Of a DNA stretch of 64,000 nucleotides, positions 1-10,193 are shown in pieces. Under the pieces are notes generated by a model. That model ran no database searches. It worked only from the letters and a program-made list of their open reading frames with translations, and was not told the origin of the DNA. The position numbers were made by a program, and so were the translations under genes. Position 1 is the stretch's first letter. Each line of letters starts with the position of its first letter. This DNA comes from Blastomyces gilchristii SLH14081 (lineage: Eukaryota > Ascomycota > Eurotiomycetes > Onygenales > Ajellomycetaceae), in contig NW_003101682.1 of the NCBI RefSeq assembly GCF_000003855.2, positions 621,178 to 685,177 on the forward strand. Reading direction: 5' to 3'.

Positions 1-172
1 CGTCGGACGAACATCACGGCTGGGTTATCGTGTTTGAGAATGTTAGTTGCCGGTATCTCAATATTCACAACGGCTGCGAGAACTCCCACTACTTGCTCAA
101 TGAACGCTGACTCTTTCCAATCTCCAGTAGATAGGCCAATTAAACCGTACACGCGAAAATATAGACCAGCCC

Positions 173-1802
173 ATGGCTGACTCATTACAAGATCCTTCGA
201 AGCCGCAACGGCTGAGTGGCAATGCGACTGGCACTCGGAATTCAGCGAATGGCGCGGTCCTGAGGTCGCGCAATGTTGTGCTAAAAGATTATGGAGATAA
301 CAAAAATAGGGCCACACGGAGAGAGTCCGAGAGCGAGGATGCGAAGAATGGGAGCTATGACATTACAGCGGCGGTTGTTCAGACGACTATCCCCGCATGG
401 TTGAATATTGGAATCATGATGTCCCTGATATTTGGCGGGTGTTGTTCGAACGTTAGTTGCTATTGTTTGATATTTCCCGGAGTTTCTCTGTTTTGCTATT
501 ATAAGCAAATGCTAATAAGGGATTCGGGAACAGGTATTTGCTCTAGAGGCTATTATCAAGTGAGTTTTGCCGTGCGGACGGGGTGTCTTTGTTATGCGCG
601 ATATGGCTTTGCTAACGCAAAATCTTTCGATACAGAGACCACCCAGCATCTGGTAAGGCAGCATTGCTTCCAGTAGACTATATACGGAGCAATTATCTAA
701 CAGTTACCACATTTTAGGAGTGCTGATAACTTTCACACAATTTGTTTTTACCGCGCTCTTCACCCTTCCCAATGTCTTCTCGATTACCGCCGGACCCCGT
801 TCATTCTTCCTTGCGCCTCGGGCAGTCCCTCTAAGATCATGGGTGATATATACAGCGTACTTCCTCTCCGTAAATGTCCTCAATAATGCTGCCTTCGCCT
901 TCGAGATCTCAGTGCCGCTTCACATCATAATTCGGAGCGGAGGCCCGGTGGCATCGATGATAATCGGCCATCTATACAATTCCAAGAGTTACACACGGAC
1001 TCAGATTCTAGCAGTAGTACTGCTTACAGTTGGTGTGGTCGGCGCCGCGTTGGCAGATGCCAGTGCGAAGGGTAAATCTCTAGATATCGGACTCAGCTCT
1101 GGGAAGGATGATGGTCCTTCAATGCTTAGCTCATTAGCTGGATTTACAATGCTTGGGCTGGCAATGGTCCTTGGAGCTTTTCAGGGCGTCTACGCAGACC
1201 GCCTGTTCGAGACTTACGGCCGCAACAACTGGCGCGAATCGCTCTTCTATGCCCATGCTATTTCCCTCCCATTTTTCATCCCGTACTATCCAAATCTCGT
1301 ATCACAGTTGAGAGCATTATTCGCCTCTACATCCGTCCGCACTTCCCTCTCGTCAACGTCCATGCTCGCAAACACTACATCCAGCGACCTCAAACAGTTC
1401 CCTTCGACGACAACAGCTACTACTCTATCCTTCCTGTCTGCGCGAAGTCTTCTAAACCCCGCAGTTTCTTACCTCCAAACCCTCCCCGATCAGTCCCTTA
1501 TTTTCCGGCTCCTTTCGCAAACACCTATAAAGGTAGTATATCTAATCCTTAACGGACTAACGCAATATGTCTGCATCCGCGGTGTGCACCTTCTCTCTGC
1601 AAAGTCGTCTTCTCTGACAGTGACCGTGGTGCTGAATATCCGCAAACTTGTCTCGTTAATTCTATCTGTGTACGTGTTTGGGAATGTACTTGTAGCAGGA
1701 GTACTAGTAGGCGCGGTGCTGGTGTTTGCTGGTGGGGGCCTGTATGGGTATGAAGGGGCGAGATTGCGGCGCGAGGCGAACGTAAAGAGGAAGACGCAGT
1801 GA
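173..1802 (+). CDS. UDP-N-acetylglucosamine transporter-like protein (UAA/SLC35B4 family)
   Basis: Multi-pass nucleotide-sugar transporter of the Golgi/ER, related to yeast Yea4 and animal SLC35B4; such proteins exchange cytosolic UDP-sugars for UMP to feed chitin and glycan synthesis. The deduced protein is 468 residues from exons 173-451, 534-559, 636-652 and 718-1802. The joins restore the family segment GGCCSN-VFALEAII-K-DHPASG-VLITFTQF, which no single frame contains. About ten hydrophobic segments follow, with the family signatures NNAAFAFEISVPLHIIIRSG and GAFQGVYADRLFETYG. A Ser/Thr-rich loop lies near residues 280-330, and the basic C-terminus (RREANVKRKTQ) suggests a cytosolic tail. 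The start is the first ATG; the first 70 residues are polar. Exons 2 and 3 are only 26 and 17 nt. Substrate choice (UDP-GlcNAc or UDP-xylose) is inferred from family only. Confidence 0.85.
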
Positions 1803-2356
1803 GATATACATACGTATGAGTTTACCAGGTTTTGATTTATTGGCTCTTTTGGACTACGACTATTTAGAGTAGTGGGATATCGTTGCTTCGGCCGTTCTTT
1901 CTTTCTTTCTTTTTTCTTTCTCTCTTTTTTTTTTTTGGGGGGGGGGGGGAGGATGTTCTACACTATGTTTCCTGGGTTATAACCTATCTTTTAAATGTTG
2001 AACATTTCCGGCTTCTTGATATAGCACTTTTACCCATGCCGTTTTACATGCTTGCCAATTTGACAAGTTCTGATAGACCTCGTTACCCACCCCACGTCCT
2101 GACATTGAGAGCGCAAGTCAGCTATCAAGCATTATAATAGTCTTAATATTAAGGAAATAATTGTATGATATGCCTACATTGGCTCGAGTCAAATAATATT
2201 TGTGATAATAGGAAAGCCCTTAACAATTCCCATCCAAGACGAAGAAGTACCAACTTGAGCCCAAATACAGTGCTCTGTCTCTCTCTCTCTCTCTTTCTCA
2301 AAAAAATAGTTTAAACGTTAGGTGAACGCATCTACCTGGAGTGACAGAAAAGGTAC
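1803..2356. other. Intergenic 3' flank with homopolymer and CT tracts
   Basis: Between the transporter and the facing pseudogene. It holds a pyrimidine-rich stretch ending in 12 T followed directly by 13 G (1925-1949), and a CT-repeat tract at 2273-2299. No coding potential is recognised; short open frames here are low complexity. Confidence 0.6.
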
Positions 2357-4265
2357 CTAGGCATCCGCTTTGATAATATCGGCAGCCCTCTCAGCTACTG
2401 CATACACGGTCGCCGTACGATTGGCCGGTGGAATGATTGGGAAAATACTTGCGTCACACACGCAGATTAACCGTTCCATGAACGACCAGCTTCGCACTAA
2501 CGACACCCCCCTTGTCCTCAGGAAGCATTGTAGCAGTGCCTGCAAAGTGATGCGACGTCGTTACCGTATCGCGGAAGTACTTCTTAGCCAATTCCAGATC
2601 AGTAAGAAAAGAGTCTAGGTGGTTCCGTCTTCCATCTGACATTTTGAAATATTTGGCGAGTGCTTCATTCTGGTGCAAGCGCTCTAGTTCAAGCAAATTG
2701 CGGGCCAGGATTTCGATATCTAGTGGATGGGAGAAGTAACGGGGGTCAATTGTTTGCTTGTCGTTGGGATTGGCGGAGGAAATGTGTACATGGCCGGGAG
2801 AAGGGGATGTTTTGCATGACTCACTCCTAAACTGAGATAGTTTTCCGGGGAGGAGCTAGGACCCACGTGGTAGCTTGTGTTAGTTTGATGAAGGTTGGCT
2901 TGGGCAAGGAACGTGAACATGTCGCATGTAGCCTCGTTGTGAGTTTCGAAGATGCCACGGATGACGGACTGGAAGGAAGTAGCTGGTTCTGTGGATAGGA
3001 ACTGATCGAAAAACTTTTTCTGCGCTTTCTGGCCGTCTGCACCCGTAAATTCGAGAATTGGCATTAGGGCATTTGATTGTACACCTCCGATAGTCATTGG
3101 GCCGGGTTCGTGTTCAGAATACATTTGCATCGCGGGCTGAATGGCTTCAGGTTCTTGTCGTAGCAGTGGATCTCCAGGAACAACGCCATCGATAACCTAA
3201 AAACTTATTCCGCTCATCAAGTGATCTTGCAGACTTTCGCCGACGTTTGGGTTATGAATAACCACGGGGATATTATATTTTTGCAGGATTTCCTCGCTTC
3301 CAATTACGGAAAGTTCCAGTAGTTTGGGGGTGTTCAATACTCCAGCAGTGATGACGACTTCTTTGTTTGCGTTGATCGTGATAAGCTGGCCTTAAACATC
3401 GACATCGAACCAGTCACTCTGATATTTGGTTTGGTCCCTTCTAATAGCACCTTCTTGGTGAAGGCATCGGTCGCAAAATGTACCCCTGGACGTTACATTG
3501 CAGTAATGCCATATGTATTCGCAGCATAGCTCCTAGTTTTGGTTTGAGGATCGACAGCAGCAAGACTGCTAAATCCACTTACCGAAGCTCCCGAGTACGG
3601 ATCGGCCGTAGCTTCGTAGCCAATATTCTTGGATATATCTACCCATGCCTTCACAAGTGGGTTTTGCACCTCCCCGGGGAAGGAGGCCTGGATAGGTCCC
3701 GAAAAGCCAAAGCCGTGGACGGACGGGCCAACCCACTTCAATCCCAGGTGCTCGCGCGTCTCTTCATCAGGAAGATTGAGGGTATATGATTTCCTGTAAT
3801 ATGGCTGGACATTTTCCCAAGTCCAACCTTTGTTTCCGAGATTGGACCATGCATCAATCACCCCCTTTTGATGCTGAAACGAAGGCCTGTCCGTTGATGG
3901 CAGAGGAACCACCCAACATTTTGCCTTGAGCTACACGGATGGTCCTGCCAGCAAGCGTTGGCTATTCCATGGAGTATCAGCGATCCTCCCAAGGAGTGTG
4001 ATTGCGGGAGGGATGGTTGGTTGGAAAGCACACTTGGGGTACTATAGAAAATGCTCAATCCGCATCTGTTCCAAACAATGTCTTCCAGAGAGCCGGAATT
4101 TTCGCCCTGGGGTTCTCCAGATGACTGATTTCCGCCTCGAGAACAACGACGATTGTGTCTGGATCCTCTGAGAGCCTTGCTGCCAGGACTGGGCCAGCAG
4201 TACCACCACCCACAATGCAATGCCGTAGTCAGCTGTGGTGGGAATCCGCGTGGTAGACAGGATGA
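2357..4265 (-). pseudogene. GMC-family oxidoreductase pseudogene
   Basis: Relic of a glucose-methanol-choline type flavin oxidoreductase (aryl-alcohol oxidase/choline dehydrogenase-like). Family pieces are readable in order on the minus strand but in different frames: a nucleotide-binding piece VGGGTAGPVLAARLSEDPD near 4160-4215, the signature KMLGGSSAINGQAFVSAS near 3875-3920, WSNLGNKGWTWENVQPYYRKSY near 3785-3850, NKEVVITAGVLNTPKLLEL near 3310-3370, and the C-terminal SHHFAGTATMLP and CDASIFPIIP near 2435-2560. Frame breaks lie near 4215 (start of the FAD motif), near 3862 (AAAAGGGGG run) and near 2452 (GTGTGT run). In-frame stops lie near 3197 and near 3394. With several independent lesions it is not a working gene; sequencing error alone is unlikely. 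No intact copy is in the window. Confidence 0.85.
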
Positions 4266-5347
4266 GGGAATAGGAGGCAGGCCTCAAGTAGACAATCGGA
4301 CGGTATAATGCATGGTCAGATAGTTCCCAACAAGCCGATGATCTGAACTTGCTCAAAAACAAACAGCGTCTGTTCCGCGAACGCCACAGAACTAGAATCT
4401 GTTCCGTTCTTGAAGCTGCAGTTGCATTATCTCAAGAGCCAATTGCCGAGTCTGTTCCGACTTTGAGAGTAAAGCCCCTCGAATGATAACCCCGCTTGTC
4501 TAGCCCATATGGGACTGTGGCACCCTGCATTTGGCATGGAATGAGCAAGCGAACACCCAAACATCCCGGTTGTGAAACTGTTAGGTGAGGAGGAGATGAA
4601 GAAGAAGACAACGGGTATGACCGAACAATAGCGGGCTGATGCTGGAACTTTGAAAGTTGGTTAGCCCTACATTGGACTGTGCCAGGGAAACCGAACCTTA
4701 ATGACTTTCAAGTCGCTGATAGTTAGATCAGGGAAACGTCCTCTGCCCAAACCTTACCAACCTTTCATTCAACGTCAGATTTACTATAAACATACATTAA
4801 AAGACAGCCAAATGAGAAAAGGAAAAAAAGGATATAAGAACAACTGTAACCAAACCCAAGCCACCAACATTCTCGTCCTACCTCATCTACACCTAACCAC
4901 TTTTTGGTGGTAAAATTCTGCATCATGTTCCGGTTGGTGCAGTACTCAGTGGAGCCTGAACGAACGGTTTCTCTAAAAGCTGATGTGTCGATAATAGATG
5001 ATGCTGTGTTCTTTGCGTTATATGCTGGGCTGACCGGTTCGCCTCTCTTTCAACCAACCAACTGGGGCATGCATCTGTGGCCAACTAAGCCGAGCTGAAT
5101 ATAAGAAAAAAAAAGGGGGGGGAACGACGAGGCCAAAAAAGAAGGGAAGAGATGAAAATTGTGTGTTACGAGACAAATGACATGAAAAATACGCAAGGAG
5201 AAGGGGATACAGTAGGTCATGGATAGAGAACAACATGAAAAAGCGAAATTTGTATACATAAAAAAGTACAATGAAAAACCGCATGCGATACATGTATCAA
5301 ATAACCTCTAGTTATATCAACCATAAAAAAATAAGGAGGTAACATTT
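4266..5347. other. Intergenic, upstream of GMC relic and downstream of dnm1
   Basis: No gene recognised. Short open frames are not conserved in type and the strand carrying the dynamin gene is T-rich here, as expected for its 3' untranslated region (roughly 5100-5347). Confidence 0.5.
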
Positions 5348-7944
5348 CTACAAGACTTCACCAACTATTTTCGCAGCTTCTCTATACGTGCCCAACAGTT
5401 TTTCGCACTTCTCGCGTTCCGCTTTGATGCCGTCGTCCTCATATAGAAGCTCAGGGAACAGGTCTTCTTTATACAGTTCACTGACGAGTCTGTTCTGGAC
5501 CACTTCTTTGCTGTGGTTGACGAGAAGGTGCATGATCGCCTTGGGCACCTGATCGGCAATGGTTTCGCGCACAATGTTGAAGTAGGAGGAAATTAACCGG
5601 CGGATTAATTCCGTTTCGAGAGCCTCACGGTCTGTGAGCGCCGGTTCTACGTTATCATTCTTGAGGGAGTGTTAGTTTTATTTATTACTTCTGACTTAAC
5701 CTTTTGGCGAGGTTTTACAGGATGATAGCTTACTGGGAATGCGGGTTCGCCATATTCCGACGATACCGATACCTGATATTCATTATTATCTTGTGGGTAT
5801 TGAGTGGGGGTGGGCGATTTCACTTCATTGCGTCGGAAACTTTGACTGAAGCTGGGCTCGGTGGAATGGCTGACATGGCGCGGGGGTCCTGATGACGGCT
5901 GGGGTAGCTGCCCCTGGCTCGGTAAACCACCCTCTTTGCCAAAGAAGTAATTGAGAAATGAATCTCTGGCTGTTCCAGCTGATTGGGTTCCAAAACCAGA
6001 CGAGGAGGACTGAGGTCCGTTTAGCGTGGCAGCGATGGCGGAATGGCCATTTTCTAGCGCACGACCGACATGTGGTGATCTGCTTCTATGAGCCTTCTGG
6101 CCCCGGATTGGTATATTCTGCGTCTTATCATCAGCATCTTGCTCATCTTCGCCGTCTGGGTTTGCTATTCCGTTAACAGCCCCGATTTCCTTCATCCGTC
6201 GTCGTTCTCGTTTCCGTCGGTCTTCAGCCACAGCGGCTTTTCTCTCTTGTTCTTGCTTGTTCTGGATCACGGATGACATGGCAGAAGCTGCACCAAGGAA
6301 ATTGGGGTGGTTAGTATTAATATATGCACGCTGAATAGAAATGAGTGATTCAACGTAGGCAGAGCAAGGGCCAAGTCGCTCTCTCAGGAGATCAGACACG
6401 ACCTCAATGAGCTTCGCTTGCAGGCGGGGAAATCGGGATAGCTCAGTTGAACCGCAGGTGTGGCATATTTTGATAAGTTCCTCATAAACGAGTTCGACAC
6501 ATCTTTGGCTAGGGATTTCTAGAAGCTTGATCTGAGGTTTAACAAGTAAATCAAAGGCCATTTCGGGGACGAAAAGACTAGGTCGAGGACCTGTAGAGTT
6601 ACGGATAGCTGTTCGGATATCGAGGGCGGAAAGGTTATGGGTTGGGTCAATCGTCTCCAAGGAGTTCCCGAAGACAGAATTGAAAATATAGTAGATCCGC
6701 GCACCGCCGCACAGCTCTTTTGTAGAAATCTCAGAGGAGGTTCCATCAATTGAGGAAATAAACGAAGACGCAAATCGGGTCATGAGCTGGAGGATCAGCG
6801 AACCCCGGTGTTCCTTGCCGCTGAACTGTTTATTTCCGTAGCTTGCTAATTCCTGCTGGGTTTGGCCCATCAAAGTATTTAACCGAGCTTTGATATCAGG
6901 TAGCCTATCCCGAATATGTGACATCAATGTTGTGTTTAAGCTTTTCGCAAGGAACTGGGTCCCACAGCGAGTAGCAATGTTTCGGTAGGCTGGATGGTGT
7001 CTGAAAAAGTCCGCTTCGGCTGCTAGCGCATCGGCCAACGACTTACCACTTTGAATATCTTGCTGAGATCGATTGACCACTCCAATAAAGCCCAACTTCA
7101 ATGGATATACTCTTCCAGAGAGGATATCCAGAGCATTCGTGCCGTGGTCCATCAGATCCAGCTTCGTCAAAATTCCGATAGTCCTTCGGCCCATGGGGTC
7201 GACATGGCGTGCGAGCTTCAAGGCCTCAGAGTTCACAAGGTCGACATTCGCAGGAGAAACAGCCAAAATAATACTGTTAGGTTTCGCGATGTACTCCGAA
7301 ATCAAATTGCGTGTCTGCTTCTCAATATCGGAAGGCTGGTCCCCGATGGGCACTTTGGTCAAACCGGGGAGATCCACGAGAGTCAAGTTGAGCACATGCG
7401 GCGAGAAGATCTTAAGATTGATAGGTTGTCGATTTATGCCCTTGTTATTTCCCGCTATCCTTGCGGTTTCATTCTCAATTTCCTGTTTGACCTGTGCAAA
7501 GTCGTCATATTTTCTTCCTGGCTGATGATGGAACTCTGCCCACTCCCTCTGCCTAGCGACACTGGATGCTGTATGGGGAACATGGACTTCACTATTATCG
7601 GGGAGATCATCGCGATCGCTGGGGATATTAATCAGTTGGAGGATTAACGGTCGTCTTGTCACAATGCCGCTTCCCCGAGGCAAAAAGTCTCTTCCCACAA
7701 TGTTTTCCAGCACAGAAGATTTCCCAGAGGATTGTGAGCCAACAACAACCTATAAGATCACAGTCAGAATAATGGAAAGGTGCCATAAGGGCCATTGTTT
7801 ATGGCCTGAGATTGCTGTATGACTGGGGGGAAAGGGGGCACATACAATCTGTGGCAAGTCCAGGGAATCGTTGCCAATGGTGTTGAAGACCAAATCCTGG
7901 AGCTTGTTGACCGTGACCAACAGGTCATCGCCCAAAGACGCCAT
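5348..7944 (-). CDS. dnm1: Dynamin-related GTPase Dnm1 (mitochondrial and peroxisomal fission)
   Basis: Large GTPase that assembles on the outer mitochondrial and peroxisomal membranes and constricts them. It is 819 residues from exons 7944-7846, 7749-5701 and 5659-5348. The start MASLGDDLLVTVNKLQD matches the Dnm1 class rather than Vps1; a GTG ten codons upstream is not used. GTPase motifs are visible: GSQSSGKSS near residue 37 (G1), DLPG near 159-162 (G3), TKLD near 228-231 (G4) and VNRS near 258. A long hydrophilic insert (about residues 515-700) with FLNYFFGKEGG, typical of Dnm1, separates the middle domain from the C-terminal GTPase effector domain (about 720-819, REALETELIRRLISSYFNI to EKLLGTYREAAKIVGEVL). 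The last intron is only 41 nt. Divergent from the PEBP gene. Confidence 0.95.
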
Positions 7945-8274
7945 GTTCAAAATTTTTTCGTCTGGACCAACCACTTATGCTCAGAGTTCCGTTTCGTTGC
8001 ACCGAGTATGTTGCTACTTAGATCGCCAGGGGGGGTTCCGAGGCGCCAGCTTGATTTGTCAGGATATCGGGCGGGACCCGGGGAGGTAACTCAGTTGTTG
8101 CAGGTAAACGATTGAAAGAAAATTAAAAGACCTCAGTCCTCAAGCAGTCATAAACGGGGGATAGGCGGTCCGGAGGAGAGACGTTGCGCTACAAGCAACT
8201 CGTCAAGGGCGTTGCCGGCCTGTTTTCAGATCTTTTGCTGCAATTTCTCAGTCCAGCCCAACCAGGAGGGCTAG

Positions 8275-8415
8275 CACGTGACGCGTCCAATCAGGCCGAG
8301 GTTTGAGAATGCCAAGACATCAACATCCCGCTATAATTCACGTGATTATCAATGTCTTGGCATTATGTCCAGACGGGCAGCTAGAAAGGTTCAACGTTGT
8401 CTATGACATCAACAT
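8275..8415. promoter_or_regulatory. Shared upstream region with 13-bp inverted repeat and two CACGTGA boxes
   Basis: Between the divergent dnm1 and PEBP genes. AATGCCAAGACAT (8308-8320) is repeated perfectly in inverse as ATGTCTTGGCATT (8352-8364), with a 31-nt spacer. One CACGTGA (8339-8345) lies inside the spacer and another (8275-8281) lies just before a CCAAT box (8287-8291). GACATCAACAT occurs at 8316-8326 and again at 8405-8415. CACGTG is the core site of fungal bHLH factors and CCAAT that of the Hap/CBC complex; use of these sites here is inference. Confidence 0.4.
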
Positions 8416-8600
8416 ACCGCACTGGGCAATGTCCGGAGCTTCAACTCCGCCTCGTTAAATGATTATGAGGCTGGGTTTCGAGAGAGCAACATCTAGGCAA
8501 TTATGTACGAGTTCATAATTTGTATAAGATCTATCACCTGCTCGCACCAGCGCTGTGTTTTTTGTTCCGCTCTATTCGTAGCGCCACTCAACTGATTGCC

Positions 8601-9621
8601 ATGCCTTTACTTCGCAAAGCCTGCGAGTACGACATCATGGCCCTATTACTGTGCTATATCTTCGCGACTAGCTTAGTCACTCCAGCTACAATGGCCTCCC
8701 ATGGCCCACCGCAATTTATCCAAGCGGAAGAGTCCAGAATATACTCTCCAATCCGCGATGCGTGGGCTTAACCTTTGTTCCTTAGAGCATCGTGAAATTA
8801 ACTTCAAATGCGTAGCAGATGACATTGTCTAACCAATTCGCTTTGATCGCAGCCTAATTGGAGCCTCCATAATCCCCGACGGTCAGTTCCGCGTCGCAAT
8901 CATAGAGGACGCATTCCATCTAGCCCCCTAATTGAGCAGAAGTTCATCTCGTACACCTACTTACCACTTACCAGCAAAATTCACAGTTCTCGATGACTTC
9001 GAACCAACATTCTCGCTTCTCATAAGCTACCCGTCAACACACACAACAATAGCCCTGGGCAGCTATATTTCGCCTAGCGCCGTCCGCTCACAACCTGTCT
9101 TCGAATTCCACCCCTTCCTCATCCCTCTAAGTTCAAATACAAATCCAAACCCATCTCCCCATCCAACGCCAGCATCCAAGCCCCACCGCTCCGAAAAGTC
9201 TTACAGCATAATTCTCACAGATCCTGATGCAAAGAGCCGCAAGCATCCCATCTGGAGCGAAATGTGCCATTGGATCGTGAGCAATATATCAATCCCCTGG
9301 CCCGTTAGCCTTCAACAACAGGACGCCAACAATCCCAGCGTCACATCCCCTTCGTACAACCTCATCCCGCGGGTTCTGAAGTCCTACTTACCCCCCTCAC
9401 CCCCGTCAGGCACTGAATATCATCGGTATGTCTTCGTGCTGCTGGAGGGTGACGCGGCGACGGCATACAATATAACTGCTCCAAGGAAGCGGAAACATTG
9501 GGGATATGGAGGGGTGAGGCGAGGTGTGCGTGATTGGGCGAAAGAGTATGGACTGGAGGTTGTGGGGGCTAGTTTCTTCTACGCCAAGGCGGCCCAGGGG
9601 GATGAATTGACGATTGACTGA
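8601..9621 (+). CDS. PEBP-family protein (phosphatidylethanolamine-binding/carboxypeptidase Y inhibitor-like), possibly secreted
   Basis: Member of the phosphatidylethanolamine-binding protein family, related to yeast Tfs1; family members bind lipid head groups or inhibit proteases or kinases. Exons 8601-8761, 8853-8881 (29 nt) and 8975-9621 give 278 residues and join SPIRDA-LIGASIIPD-AKFTVLDDFEPTF. The family core is clear: YSIILTDPDAKSRKHPIWSEMCHWIVSNI (ligand pocket DPDA and CHW), then EYHRYVFVLLE, and the C-terminal WAKEYGLEVVGASFFYA. The N-terminus holds a hydrophobic stretch, MALLLCYIFATSLVTPATMA, that looks like a signal peptide; the second ATG at 8637 would start directly on it, so either ATG may be used. 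An insert of Ser/Pro/Asn lies near residues 120-140. Specific partner unknown. Confidence 0.8.
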
Positions 9622-10193
9622 TGATAACGTATATATCGGAAGAAACATTATATTTTGTTTGGCATTGGTTTCGCCTTGTTATTTTTTGGCTCCCTTGAGA
9701 TTGTGTCTAGACTTTTGGCCAATTATTGTGAAATGGAAATTTTTGGAAGTGGGATTAACTTTTGATTTGCCCGGTGTGAAGAGAAGCGAGTACAGGGATG
9801 CTCGCACGTGTTGTACAGAGCGAATTTATCGAAAAAAGAATATTACCGGCAGGAATAGCTTTTCAAATAATCGTGCTGGTACATTTGCTTGCTATATAGC
9901 TGGATCAACTAACTAAACGACGCACGCCAAAGTTGGACCCAGCGCACTCCCAGCAGACTAAATGTAGTTGAAATCGCAAGAGCTACTAGTCTAAGGTCAA
10001 AAAGAGGCCATTTTCGCGAGTGACTGCTAAAGAAAGAAATGAAATGTAAAACCGAATGCAAAATGAAATGGCAACATAATTGAGGGTGATGTGAGGAATA
10101 GGTTGGTGGTTTGCAGAAAGTAAACTATGCCGCAGTGCGGTCTTTCTACCTGGCATGGAATGAGCATGTTTTGAAAAGAGTGGTTTTTTCGGA
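9622..10193. other. Intergenic between convergent PEBP and abp1 genes
   Basis: Two 3' ends face each other across about 570 bp. I see AT-rich untranslated sequence and no further gene. Confidence 0.5.

Noticed and set aside
5018..5293. Minus-strand Phe/Leu-rich open frame near the dynamin 3' end
   Set aside because: Lies in T-rich 3' untranslated sequence; hydrophobicity comes from T-rich codons, with no start context or family motif.
8308..8364. Inverted repeat as a transcription terminator hairpin
   Set aside because: It lies upstream of both flanking genes and eukaryotic Pol II does not use such hairpins; an operator or element footprint is more likely.
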